From assembly GCF_900143095.1 (NCBI RefSeq), contig NZ_FRDA01000024.1, positions 1-64,000 of the forward strand: a stretch of DNA of 64,000 nucleotides, read 5' to 3'. Position numbers and translations under genes: made by a program. Every line of letters starts with the position of its first letter. The first letter of the stretch is position 1. The notes beneath the pieces are model-generated. The model did no database searches, was not told where the DNA came from, and saw only the letters and a program-made list of their open reading frames with translations. This document shows, in pieces, positions 51,324-59,877 of the stretch. The DNA is from Pseudomonas asturiensis. Its GTDB lineage: Bacteria; Pseudomonadota; Gammaproteobacteria; Pseudomonadales; Pseudomonadaceae.

Positions 51324-53603
51324 GTGGCGTCTCAGTTGAAATCCATGGTCCTTGCGGGTCTGCTGTTATTCGCAGGCAGTTTTCATGTTCACGCCGCGGA
51401 TGTGCCTGCGTTGCCCATGAGCGCCGCAGTGCCTGCCGATGACAAGGCTGCCGAAAAGCCTGACAGCAAAGCGGCCGACAAACCTGATGCCAAGACGGCT
51501 GAAAAGGCCGACGCCAAGCCAGATGCCAAACCGGCAGACGAGGCAGATCCGGCAGCCACTGATCCCACCGCCGAACTCCTCGTCCAGGGCGGTCTGCTCG
51601 GGGCGATCAGCACCAGCATTGATGACGTGCAGGAAAAGCTCAATCTCGATGAGAACCTGCTCGACGCCTGGCGGCTGCGCGCCGACCGCGCTGCAGACGA
51701 GCTGGAAAAGCTGGTCAACAAACGCACGACCCGTTCGCCATGGAGCGTGGTCGGCGACTTTCTGGTTCTGTCTTTCGTGTGGATGGGCGCCTTCGCGGTC
51801 CTGACCACGCTGGGCCGTTTTATCGCGGTTCGACTGTGCCGAACGCCCTTCATGAGCGTTCGCCAGCGTAGCCAGGCGTTGCTCAAATATGTTCTGCCCT
51901 TCACGCTGCCCGCGATCATATGCCTACCCCTGACGCTGTACGTCAGCCATTTCATGCCGTCCTCGGTGGGGCGAGCGCTGGCGTTGTGTTTTGCCTACGC
52001 CACCAGCAGCGGCATTGTCTCGACCTCGGTATTGCTGTGCGTGATCGTGATGTTCAATTCCGGGCACAAGCGCGCCGCCGTGCGCATGATTCGCCGCTAT
52101 GCGCCGCGGCCGCTGTTCGTGGTCGGCTTCCTGGCCGCACTGAGTGACGCCCTGACCAGCCCGCAGATTGCCCGCCAGTTGGGCAGCAACGTGACCACCA
52201 GCGTCGCTGTGTTTACCGGACTGTTCGCCTCCGTGGTGTTCTGCATGCTGATCGTCAAGGTACGCCGTCCGGTGGCGCACCTGATCCGCAATCGGTCATT
52301 GAGCAGCCGGTTGCAGCGTCCCGCCTTGCAACAGTCGCTGAAGATTTTTTCCAACCTGTGGCATCTGCCTATCCTGCTGATGATTCTGGTGTCGGCGATC
52401 AACCTGATCGGCGCGGGAGAGGACAGCCAGGAAGCGCTGCGTTGCGCGTTGTTCACCACCATTCTGCTGATTGCCACGGTTTTTCTGAGCACCGTGTTCC
52501 AGCACCTGTTCAAACCTGCCGAAGCCCTTGGGCGTGGCGGGCACATCTACAAGGCGCGGTTGTTGAGCCTGATGTATGCCGTGCTGCGCATCGCGTTGGC
52601 GATCACGTTCATCGAGGTGCTGGGCCGGATCTGGGGTTTCTCGATGTTCGAATTCGCCCAGCGCAACACGCTGGGTCGGGTCATCAGCGAATCGCTGAGC
52701 AGCATCGGCCTGATTTTCCTGGTGACCTGGTTGTTATGGGTTGTACTGGACACCGCGATTCAAGAGGCGCTCAAGCCACCGATCAATCATCGCAGCGGGC
52801 GTCATCCAAGCACGCGGGTCAAGACTATCCTTCCGCTGGTGCGTAACGCCGTGAAGATCGTGCTGGTGGTGATCTGTGCGATCACCACCATGGCCAACCT
52901 GGGCATCAATGTCGCACCCTTGCTGGCGGGTGCCGGGGTGGTCGGACTGGCCATCGGTTTTGGTTCGCAGCAGTTGGTGCAGGACGTGATCACCGGTCTG
53001 TTCATCATCGTGGAAGACACCTTTTCCATCGGCGACTGGGTGGTGCTCAGCACCGGGCATTCCGGCACGGTCGAGAGCCTGACGATTCGTACCGTGCGCC
53101 TGCGCGACGGCAAGGGGTTCGTGCATTCGGTGCCGTTCGGGCAGATCAAGGCGGTCACCAACCAGTCCCGCCAGTTCGCTTATGCGTTCTTCTCGGTGCA
53201 GTTCACGTACGACTCGGACATTGATGATGCACTGTCGCTGATTCGCGAAGTCGGCCAGTCGATCACCGAAGACGTTCTGCTCAAGAACAACCTGCAAGGG
53301 CCGCTGGAAGTGTTTGGCGTGGACCGTATGGACCTCAATGGTGTGGTCCTCACCGCGCAGTTCCGTACCTCGTCCGGCGGGCAATACGCGGTAGGGCGCG
53401 CCTTCAATGAGCGGCTCAAGCGTCTTGTGGACAAGCACCCGAATGTGCGCTTCGCCCAGACTTATCCACAGGTGGTCATGGGCCCCGGCATCAGTGCGCC
53501 GCAGGCCGACGGGACGGCTGAAGGGCCGCCAGCGCCATCGGCGCCTGCAGCACCGCTTGGCCTGCCCAAGGGCAACGGTGCGCCCGGTCCGGCTGCTACC
53601 TAA
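51324..53603 (+). CDS. MscS-family mechanosensitive channel (YbiO-like, large)
   Basis: A 759-aa inner-membrane protein that should open under hypo-osmotic tension. Signal peptide at 1-24 (cut after HVHA), then a charged low-complexity stretch of Lys-Pro-Asp and Asp-Ala-Lys units (about 36-75), about ten membrane segments, and the MscS core: the pore helix around LLAGAGVVGLAIGFGSQQLV (about residues 533-552) followed by the beta domain. The C-terminus is Pro/Ala-rich (about 728-759). The start is GTG at 51324 after AGGGAG. It resembles E. coli YbiO in length and core. Confidence 0.85.
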   Translation: MASQLKSMVLAGLLLFAGSFHVHAADVPALPMSAAVPADDKAAEKPDSKAADKPDAKTAEKADAKPDAKPADEADPAATDPTAELLVQGGLLGAISTSIDDVQEKLNLDENLLDAWRLRADRAADELEKLVNKRTTRSPWSVVGDFLVLSFVWMGAFAVLTTLGRFIAVRLCRTPFMSVRQRSQALLKYVLPFTLPAIICLPLTLYVSHFMPSSVGRALALCFAYATSSGIVSTSVLLCVIVMFNSGHKRAAVRMIRRYAPRPLFVVGFLAALSDALTSPQIARQLGSNVTTSVAVFTGLFASVVFCMLIVKVRRPVAHLIRNRSLSSRLQRPALQQSLKIFSNLWHLPILLMILVSAINLIGAGEDSQEALRCALFTTILLIATVFLSTVFQHLFKPAEALGRGGHIYKARLLSLMYAVLRIALAITFIEVLGRIWGFSMFEFAQRNTLGRVISESLSSIGLIFLVTWLLWVVLDTAIQEALKPPINHRSGRHPSTRVKTILPLVRNAVKIVLVVICAITTMANLGINVAPLLAGAGVVGLAIGFGSQQLVQDVITGLFIIVEDTFSIGDWVVLSTGHSGTVESLTIRTVRLRDGKGFVHSVPFGQIKAVTNQSRQFAYAFFSVQFTYDSDIDDALSLIREVGQSITEDVLLKNNLQGPLEVFGVDRMDLNGVVLTAQFRTSSGGQYAVGRAFNERLKRLVDKHPNVRFAQTYPQVVMGPGISAPQADGTAEGPPAPSAPAAPLGLPKGNGAPGPAAT

Positions 53604-53719
53604 AGCGTCATTAACCCGCCAGGCTGCGCAACTGTTGGGGGTTGGCAGCCAACGTGTTATGTTTGCAGGCGTTTTTCACTTGTTCATTTGATGATTCCGA
53701 TACCGAGCCTGCTGACTCT

Positions 53720-54604
53720 ATGCGAATGCGCCTTATGCTGTTGGGCGGCGGGAATGCCCTCGGGCAGGCGTTGATTCGTCTGGGTGCCGAAGAAGACATT
53801 GGCTTCCTCGCGCCGCGTCCACCGCAAGACGGTTGGGACGCTGCGAGCCTGACGCAACTGCTCGATGACACCCGTCCCGATGCCTTGATCAACCTTGCTT
53901 ACTACTTCGACTGGTTTCAGGCGGAGACCGTAAGTGAAGCGCGTCTGACCCGCCAGGAACGCTCTGTCGAGCGTCTGGCCGAACTGTGTCAGCACCACAA
54001 CATCACGCTGGTCCAGCCTTCCAGCTATCGAGTGTTCGATGGCTCGCGTGCCACTGCCTACAGCGAAAAGGACGAGCCCGTGCCGCTCGGCCTGCGTGGC
54101 CAGGCGTTGTGGCGCATCGAGCAGAGCGTGCGCGCGACCTGTCCGCAACACGTGCTGGTGCGTTTCGGCTGGCTGCTCGATGACAGCGCCGATGGCGTGC
54201 TGGGCCGTTTTCTGTCGAGTGCCGAAAAACCCCAGGAACTGCTGCTGGCCGATGATCGGCGCGGCAACCCGACGCCGGTCGATGACGCGGCGCGGGTGCT
54301 CATTTCCGTGCTCAAGCAGCTCGACTGTGAAGCGCCGCTGTGGGGAACCTACCACTACGCCGGTCACGAGGCCACGACGCCGCTGGCGCTGGGGCAGGCG
54401 GTGCTGACCGAAGCACGTCTGTTGCACCCGCTGGCCGTCGAGTCGCCGACCGCTCAGGCCCACGCTGCACGTCCTGATGCCGGCGAAGAGCCGCAGCATG
54501 CGGTGCTGGCCTGCAAGAAAATTCTTCATACTTTCGGCATCAAGCCCCGCGCCTGGCGCGCAGGTCTGCCGAGCCTGCTGGACCGGTATTACCGACATGT
54601 CTGA
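53720..54604 (+). CDS. RmlD-like SDR protein, apparently lacking the catalytic Tyr-Lys pair
   Basis: A 294-aa extended SDR resembling dTDP-4-dehydrorhamnose reductases. Start MRMRLMLLGGGNALGQ at 53720; upstream in-frame ATG at 53642 would add an unlikely leader. The nucleotide loop is GGGNALG rather than GxxGxxG. SSYRVFDGS corresponds to the STDYVFDG of RmlD, but the place of the YxxxK motif reads LGLRGQALWRIE, with no Tyr or Lys. It may therefore bind a nucleotide sugar without the usual chemistry. It overlaps the next gene by 8 bp; the pair resembles P. aeruginosa PA4069-PA4068. Confidence 0.7.
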   Translation: MRMRLMLLGGGNALGQALIRLGAEEDIGFLAPRPPQDGWDAASLTQLLDDTRPDALINLAYYFDWFQAETVSEARLTRQERSVERLAELCQHHNITLVQPSSYRVFDGSRATAYSEKDEPVPLGLRGQALWRIEQSVRATCPQHVLVRFGWLLDDSADGVLGRFLSSAEKPQELLLADDRRGNPTPVDDAARVLISVLKQLDCEAPLWGTYHYAGHEATTPLALGQAVLTEARLLHPLAVESPTAQAHAARPDAGEEPQHAVLACKKILHTFGIKPRAWRAGLPSLLDRYYRHV

Positions 54605-55526
54605 TGCTCCTGTTCTGATCACTGGCGGCGCGGGCTTCATTGGCTCGCACCTGACTGACGCATTGCTGGCTCAAGGGCATGCCGTTCGCATCCTTGATGA
54701 TCTGTCGGCGGGCAAGCGCAGCAACCTGCCGCTGGATAACCCGAACGTCGAACTGATCGTCGGCGATGTCGCCGATGCCGCATTGGTCAAGCGTGCGGCG
54801 CAAGGATGTCAGGCAGTCGTGCATCTGGCCGCAGTCGCCTCGGTGCAGGCTTCGGTGGACGATCCGGTGCGTACCCATCAAAGCAACTTTGTCGGCACTC
54901 TGAACGTTTGCGAGGCCATGCGCGAGGCAGGCGTCAGGCGTGTGATATTCGCTTCCAGCGCAGCCGTTTACGGCAACAATGGCGAAGGCGAAGCCATTAC
55001 CGAAGACACCCCCAAAGCGCCCTTGACACCCTATGCGTCGGACAAACTGGCCAGCGAGTTTTACCTGGACTTCTACCGTCGTCAGCACGGCCTTGAGCCG
55101 GTGATCTTTCGCTTTTTCAACATTTTCGGCCCACGCCAGGACCCGTCTTCGCCGTATTCGGGGGTCATCAGCATCTTTGCCCAGCGCATCGAAAACGGTC
55201 TGCCGATCGTGGTGTTTGGCGACGGTGAACAGACTCGGGATTTTTTCTATATCGGCGATCTGGTCAAGCTGCTGCTGCAAGGGCTGGAGCTGGATAACGC
55301 TATCGAGGGCGCTATCAACGTCGGCCTGAACCAGACCACCTCGCTCAATGAACTGCTGGCAGCGCTGGCGCAGGTGACTGGCAAGCAGCCGAACGTCAGC
55401 TACCAGGCTCCCCGTTCGGGTGATATCAAGCATTCACGGGCCAGCAATCAGCGGCTCCTCGAGCACTTCAACATCGACGAACCTACGCCTTTGAACACGG
55501 GGCTGGCGCTGTTGATGGCGCGCTGA
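54597..55526 (+). CDS. NAD-dependent epimerase/dehydratase (GalE-like)
   Basis: A 309-aa extended SDR. Glycine motif TGGAGFIGSH at 9-18, acidic DD at 34-35 for NAD, HLAA at 77-80, Ser120/Ser121 and the catalytic Tyr146-Lys150 (YASDK), then RFFNIFGPRQDP. It belongs with UDP-sugar 4-epimerases (GalE, WbpP), though the exact sugar is not evident. Translationally coupled to the RmlD-like gene. No other polysaccharide genes are nearby. Confidence 0.82.
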   Translation: MSDAPVLITGGAGFIGSHLTDALLAQGHAVRILDDLSAGKRSNLPLDNPNVELIVGDVADAALVKRAAQGCQAVVHLAAVASVQASVDDPVRTHQSNFVGTLNVCEAMREAGVRRVIFASSAAVYGNNGEGEAITEDTPKAPLTPYASDKLASEFYLDFYRRQHGLEPVIFRFFNIFGPRQDPSSPYSGVISIFAQRIENGLPIVVFGDGEQTRDFFYIGDLVKLLLQGLELDNAIEGAINVGLNQTTSLNELLAALAQVTGKQPNVSYQAPRSGDIKHSRASNQRLLEHFNIDEPTPLNTGLALLMAR

Positions 55527-55615
55527 TTCAGGATCAATCGCGCCTCCCGGTTAGCACCGATCGCCGTACACAAGTCTTGCCTGGTAGATACAAAGCCAGT
55601 GCGAGACACGCGGTT

Positions 55616-55701
55616 GTGGGAGGGGGCTTGCCCGCGATGAACGATTAGGTGGTTCTCCTGATATACCGCGTCGACTGCATCGCCGGCAAGCCGCCTCCCA
55701 C
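55616..55701. repeat. REP-type inverted pair
   Basis: 23-bp arms at 55616-55638 and 55679-55701 that pair at 21 of 23 positions; the inner part reads GGCTTGCCCGCGAT against ATCGCCGGCAAGCC. The right arm equals that of the pair at 49585-49672. A further GCCTCCCACAG half-site follows near 55748. The 445-bp gap around it (55527-55971) shows no convincing gene. Confidence 0.85.
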
Positions 55702-55971
55702 GGTCCAGTGTTTGATGCGCGACAGTGCTATGTCGAAGACGGGATGGAGCCTCCCACAGAAAAATAGCTTTTCTTCAGTGTGTGACGGGTTATTCGATAA
55801 GAGCGAGCGTGCTCTTGAAGGCCATGCCGTAAGCTCAAGCACAAACATGCCCAGGTTTTATCTTCAGCGTTTGTAGCCCAATTCCTTGTTTTTTGTAGTC
55901 GGGATTTCCGATCTTTTCAACCCGCCTAACGACTCCTAGTATCCGTCGCCCTTTTACAGTGGACGTATGGC

Positions 55972-56451
55972 ATGCAGGACGAAAACGGTGTTGATAAGCG
56001 CCCGAAAATTGAGGTGTGCGAGGTGCCGGGCGAGTTCGTCGTCGATGACTTCATGGACAGGTATTCTGAATATCTGGATGCTGCGAGGAGTGGTCAAAAC
56101 GACGCAGGCTCATCCACGCCCGGATTTGTGAGTATTTGCGGTTTTGCCCTGTTTGGTTTTGGGTTCTTGATGATGGGGTCGGGTTCCGACACCATTCGGT
56201 ATAGCTACGCTACCGGGCCAAGCTTTTTCCAATATCTGCAAATGTTTTCGGGTCTTATCGTGACGCTGGGCTTGCTCATAGCAGGTGTCGGCAGCGCGAT
56301 GGACTCTCACGACAACAACATTTTGCAGACGCCTGAGCAGTTTCTTCGTGCTCATTATGAGCTGGAGTTTCCGAGAGGCATTAATGGCCCCCAGTTATTC
56401 TCAATCGTTCACATAGACGGTGGCACGTTCAAGGCACTTGAACGCCCATAA
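55972..56451 (+). CDS. Hypothetical two-segment membrane protein
   Basis: A 159-aa protein I do not recognise. It has an acidic hydrophilic N-terminus (1-50), a Gly/Phe-rich hydrophobic segment (about 53-69), a second one (about 86-107), and a hydrophilic C-terminus ending ERP. The start at 55972 has no strong ribosome site. It stands alone between a REP-filled gap and oprG, with a shared terminator after it. Confidence 0.55.
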   Translation: MQDENGVDKRPKIEVCEVPGEFVVDDFMDRYSEYLDAARSGQNDAGSSTPGFVSICGFALFGFGFLMMGSGSDTIRYSYATGPSFFQYLQMFSGLIVTLGLLIAGVGSAMDSHDNNILQTPEQFLRAHYELEFPRGINGPQLFSIVHIDGGTFKALERP

Positions 56452-56455
56452 AAGC

Positions 56456-56482
56456 AAAGGCACCCAACGGGTGCCTTTCTGT
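56456..56482. terminator. Terminator between the hypothetical gene and oprG
   Basis: Perfect 10-bp arms AAAGGCACCC (56456-56465) and GGGTGCCTTT (56469-56478) with a 3-nt loop. T-rich on the plus strand (TTTCTGTTGT) and TTTGCTTTT on the minus strand, so it can serve both convergent genes. Confidence 0.85.
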
Positions 56483-56506
56483 TGTAGACGATTGACGCGC
56501 AGTGGA

Positions 56507-57193
56507 TCAGAACTTGTAACCCACGCCGACCATATAGACCCATGGATCGATGTCCACATCCACTTTGGTCTGGCCTACCGCCAGCGCCGACGGGCCGTCC
56601 ACGGTGGCTTTGGTGTCGATGTCGACGTACCAGACCGAGGCGTTGACCAGCACGTTGTCGGTGATCATGTAGTCCATGCCCAACTGTGCTGCCAGACCGA
56701 CCGAGTTCTTGAGCTTGAGGTTGCTGAAGCCCTGGTTCTTGCGATCACCCGTGAGGTCTTCGTCGAAGAACATGGTGTAGTTGATACCCACGCCGGCATA
56801 GGGCTGGAATCGGGACGACGGCTCCATCGGGTAGTACTGCAACGACAGGGTCGGCGGCAGGTGTTTGATGTCTGCCAGCTTGCCATCAAGGCCAGGGCCC
56901 AGGCCCTTCACGGCAACGGTGTGGCTGAACGGGGTGGCTGCCAGCAGCTCGATACCGACGTGCGAGGTCAGCATGTATGCGAACGTCAGCCCCAGTTGGG
57001 TATTGCCGTCGACCGTGGCCTTGGTGCCTGACACCCTGGAGCCGTCGAGTCTGATCTCGCCGCTGTCCTCATTGGGTTGCACGTGGGCAGCGCCCGCGCG
57101 AACGATGATGTCGCCAGGCTCGTAAGCGTGGGCTGCAACGGGTGCTGCGACGGCGAGCGCGACGAGAGACGCGCGAAGCAAATGCTTGTTCAT
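56507..57193 (-). CDS. oprG: OmpW-family outer membrane protein OprG
   Basis: A 228-aa eight-stranded beta-barrel porin for small hydrophobic molecules. Signal peptide at 1-23 (AAPVAAHA), mature start YEPGDIIVRAGAA, and the C-terminal YMVGVGYKF with the terminal Phe needed for barrel assembly. In P. aeruginosa the homologue oprG lies between the PA4068 epimerase and the PA4063-PA4066 zinc operon, the order seen here. OprG is known to respond to anaerobiosis through ANR and to iron; a candidate ANR site lies upstream. Confidence 0.92.
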   Translation of the reverse strand: MNKHLLRASLVALAVAAPVAAHAYEPGDIIVRAGAAHVQPNEDSGEIRLDGSRVSGTKATVDGNTQLGLTFAYMLTSHVGIELLAATPFSHTVAVKGLGPGLDGKLADIKHLPPTLSLQYYPMEPSSRFQPYAGVGINYTMFFDEDLTGDRKNQGFSNLKLKNSVGLAAQLGMDYMITDNVLVNASVWYVDIDTKATVDGPSALAVGQTKVDVDIDPWVYMVGVGYKF

Positions 57194-57230
57194 TGGGGCT
57201 CCAGGAAATCAGTCAAAATTTATGGGCGGA

Positions 57231-57271
57231 ATGTTAAAGCGCTGTCGAGCGGCGACTTTGACTCAGCTCAA
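57231..57271 (-). promoter_or_regulatory. Candidate ANR (FNR-type) site and promoter of oprG
   Basis: The palindrome TTGACTCAGCTCAA (57258-57271) differs at one base per half from TTGAT-N4-ATCAA. On the minus strand TAACAT (57236-57231) can be a -10. Start near 57224 puts the dyad centre at about -41, the standard class II activator position. Confidence 0.55.
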
Positions 57272-57297
57272 TGAAATCGCTGGGAACCCCATTCTCT

Positions 57298-57834
57298 TCA
57301 CGTGTCCGGCAATTCGTAGACAAGAATCTTGTCTGCCTGCATCTGATAACCCGCTTCTGCCAGCTCGCTCGTAGACGACCTGGCCTGCATCGGTCCTTCG
57401 ATCCAGTACGGCTGATACAGCTCATCGACCTTCACGCCCAGCTCACTCGTGACATGCACGATCTGGTTCGCTGGCGGCGGTGGCACATGGATGCAGGCAC
57501 CGAAATACGGCACCAGCAAAAACTCCGTCACTCTGCCTTCCTCACTGACCTCCAGTGGCACGATATAGCCCGGCAAACGCACCTGCTTGCCATCCAGTGC
57601 CTTGACCACCGGCGCATGTGGCGCCAGCTGGCTGGCCGCAGGTGCTTGCTCCATGGCCAATGCATCGGACATTTTCGACAAGTCGTGCATCGGTGTGGTC
57701 ACCGGCTTCACGACAGGTGCATCAGGCGGAATCATCTCGGCCCAGGTCAGTACACGCGGCTCGGCGGCCCACAGCGAGGTGGAAACCGAGAGCAGCAGAG
57801 TGAGTAGCATGCGCCGCATCATGAAGGTCCTCAT
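57298..57834 (-). CDS. DUF3299 protein with signal peptide, zinc-operon member
   Basis: A 178-aa exported protein. The N-terminus MRTFMMRRMLLTLLLSVSTS is a signal peptide ending near WAA (about residue 24). The conserved core (LPGYIVPLEV...EFLLVPYFGACIHVPPPPANQ) is the DUF3299 signature, with Cys and His that could bind metal. The start at 57834 overlaps the permease stop by 4 bp (ATGA); in-frame starts further upstream lie inside the permease gene. Last gene of the ZrgA-ABC operon; its role is unknown. Confidence 0.85.
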   Translation of the reverse strand: MRTFMMRRMLLTLLLSVSTSLWAAEPRVLTWAEMIPPDAPVVKPVTTPMHDLSKMSDALAMEQAPAASQLAPHAPVVKALDGKQVRLPGYIVPLEVSEEGRVTEFLLVPYFGACIHVPPPPANQIVHVTSELGVKVDELYQPYWIEGPMQARSSTSELAEAGYQMQADKILVYELPDT

Positions 57835-59096
57835 AAACGAATCGACAGACCATCTGCCAGTGACTGCCTGTAGGCTCGCCAGGCTGGCACGGTTCCCATC
57901 AACAGCGCGCAAGCGAGGATGCCAGCCAGCAATGTCCATTCATATTGGCCAGGTGGCATAGGCGAGAGGTACAAACCGTAATTATTTATTACGTAATCCT
58001 GAGACACAAAGATACCGATGTAGAGCAGTGCAAGGCCACTGACAACGCCCGCCAGCGCCAGCGCAAACGCTTCCAGAATCAACAGGCTCGCAATGTGCCA
58101 TGGCCTGGCGCCCACTGAACGCAGGATGGCCATCTCGCGGCGGCGCTCGTTGAGGCTGGTCAGAATCGCCGTCAACATGCCGATCAGACCGGTCAGCACC
58201 ACAAACAGTGAAATCACGAACAGGGCTTTTTCAGCCGTGCCCATCAGGCTCCACAGCTCTTGCAAGGCCACGCCGGGAAGAATCGCCAGCATCGGCTCGC
58301 CCCGGTACTCGTTGATCTCGCGCTGCAGGCTGAACGTCGAGATCTTGCTGTTCAGGCCGAGCATGAACGCCGTGATCGCGGTCGGCGTCAGGTCCATGTT
58401 GCGGGCCTGATCGGCGGAGATTCGTTCGTTGCCGCGTGCGGGCGCGCCGTTGTGCCAGTCGATGTGAATGGCTTCCATCCCGCCCAGGCTGATGTGCAGC
58501 GTGCGGTCCACTGGCGTGCCCGTGGGCTTGATGATGCCGACCACGGTGAACGGCTTGTCGTCATGCTTGACCAGGCTGATCGCCGCTACGCCATGAGCCA
58601 GCACCAGCTTGTCACCGAGCTTGTAATGCAGTGCCTTGGCGACCTCCGAGCCGAGCACCACCTCGAAGGGGTCGGTCTTGAATTCACGTCCTTCGGCCAG
58701 TTCCAGATGCTGCTGGCGGCCGAACTGGTAATGCTCGAAATACGAGGCGTTGGTGCCCATGACCCGATAGCCACGGTGCGAGTCGCCCAGTGAAATCGGA
58801 ATGGCCCATTTCACCTGTTTGCTGTCGGCAAAGTGTTCGAAGCTGTCCCAGCGGATGTTGTTGGTGGCGTTGCCGATGCGAAACACCGAGTACAGCAGCA
58901 GGTTGATCGAGCCAGAGCGTGCGCCGACGATCAGGTCCGTGCCGCTGATGGTGCTGGCGAAACTGGCACGCGCCTCGGTGCGTACACGCTCCACCGCCAG
59001 CAGCAGACAGACTGACAAGGCAATGGCGAAGGCGGTGAGAAATGCGGTGAAACGGCGGTTGGCCAGGCTGGCCATGGCCAGACGAAACAGATACAT
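57831..59096 (-). CDS. FtsX/MacB-type ABC transporter permease
   Basis: A 421-aa permease. One N-terminal membrane segment (about 18-36), a large periplasmic domain (about 45-280), and three C-terminal segments (about 290-320, 340-365, 385-410) with LNERRREMAILRSVGARP, the FtsX signature. This architecture belongs to mechanotransmission or lipoprotein-release ABC systems, not to classic zinc importers. The ATG at 59096 follows the ATPase stop by 1 bp. It corresponds to P. aeruginosa PA4065. Confidence 0.88.
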   Translation of the reverse strand: MYLFRLAMASLANRRFTAFLTAFAIALSVCLLLAVERVRTEARASFASTISGTDLIVGARSGSINLLLYSVFRIGNATNNIRWDSFEHFADSKQVKWAIPISLGDSHRGYRVMGTNASYFEHYQFGRQQHLELAEGREFKTDPFEVVLGSEVAKALHYKLGDKLVLAHGVAAISLVKHDDKPFTVVGIIKPTGTPVDRTLHISLGGMEAIHIDWHNGAPARGNERISADQARNMDLTPTAITAFMLGLNSKISTFSLQREINEYRGEPMLAILPGVALQELWSLMGTAEKALFVISLFVVLTGLIGMLTAILTSLNERRREMAILRSVGARPWHIASLLILEAFALALAGVVSGLALLYIGIFVSQDYVINNYGLYLSPMPPGQYEWTLLAGILACALLMGTVPAWRAYRQSLADGLSIRL

Positions 59097-59097
59097 C

Positions 59098-59820
59098 TCA
59101 AATCTCCACGGCGACAGCGGCGCGATTGAGGTCGCCGAGTGACAGGTTGCGATCGAACAGCGGTGCCAGGCTTTGATCATGACTGACGAACAACAGGCTG
59201 GCACCGGCTTCACGGCATTCAGCGAACAGCAGGCGAATGAACGCCTCGCGTGAGTCGGCGTCCAGCGCCGAAGTCGGCTCGTCGGCGATCACCAGCTCCG
59301 GTTGGCCGATCAACGCACGTGCCGCTGCCACACGTTGCTGCTGGCCGATGGACAGCGAGTCTGCGCGGCGGGTCAGGATGGCGGGATCTTTCAGGCCCAG
59401 ATGAGTGAGCAGGGTGATGGTCGCTTTTTCAACGCTTCCGTGACGCTGTTTCGCACGCGCTGCACGGACTTTGGAGAAGTGGCAGGGCAGCTCGATGTTC
59501 TCGCGTACCGAGAGAAACGGCAGCAGGTTGAACTGCTGGAAGATGTAGCCGGTGTGATCGACGCGGAAACGATCACGCGCCGCCGCCGACAGGCTCGACA
59601 GCTCCTGGCCCAGCAAGCGGATGCTGCCGCGGGTGGGTTTCTGTACGCCGCCCAGCAGCCCCAGCAGGGTGGTCTTGCCGCTGCCACTCGGGCCTTTGAG
59701 GAACAGGGTTTCGCCGGTTTCCAGGCGAAATTCCGGGATATCCAGAAGCTGTGGCTGACCCGGCCAGTTGAAGCTCAGGTCGGACAGCTCGATCAGTGCT
59801 TGGGGCATGGTCTGACTCAC
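59098..59820 (-). CDS. ABC transporter ATP-binding protein (MacB/LolD type)
   Basis: A 240-aa ATPase with Walker A GPSGSGKTT (about 43-51), a Q-loop (FQQFNLLPFLSVREN), the signature in the variant form LSIGQQQR, Walker B LVIADEPTSALD and switch His in FVSHDQ. It should power the FtsX-like permease encoded next. It corresponds to PA4064. Confidence 0.9.
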   Translation of the reverse strand: MSQTMPQALIELSDLSFNWPGQPQLLDIPEFRLETGETLFLKGPSGSGKTTLLGLLGGVQKPTRGSIRLLGQELSSLSAAARDRFRVDHTGYIFQQFNLLPFLSVRENIELPCHFSKVRAARAKQRHGSVEKATITLLTHLGLKDPAILTRRADSLSIGQQQRVAAARALIGQPELVIADEPTSALDADSREAFIRLLFAECREAGASLLFVSHDQSLAPLFDRNLSLGDLNRAAVAVEI

Positions 59821-59831
59821 GCTCGGTTGAA

Positions 59832-59858
59832 AAGTAAAAGACCGGGCCAGGCCCGGTC
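59832..59858 (-). terminator. Intra-operon hairpin after zrgA
   Basis: Arms GACCGGGC (59840-59847) and GCCCGGTC (59851-59858). On the minus strand the stem is followed by TTTTACTTTT, so it may partly terminate transcription after zrgA and lower expression of the ABC genes. Confidence 0.65.
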
Positions 59859-59877
59859 ATTGTGCCGCAAGGGTGCA

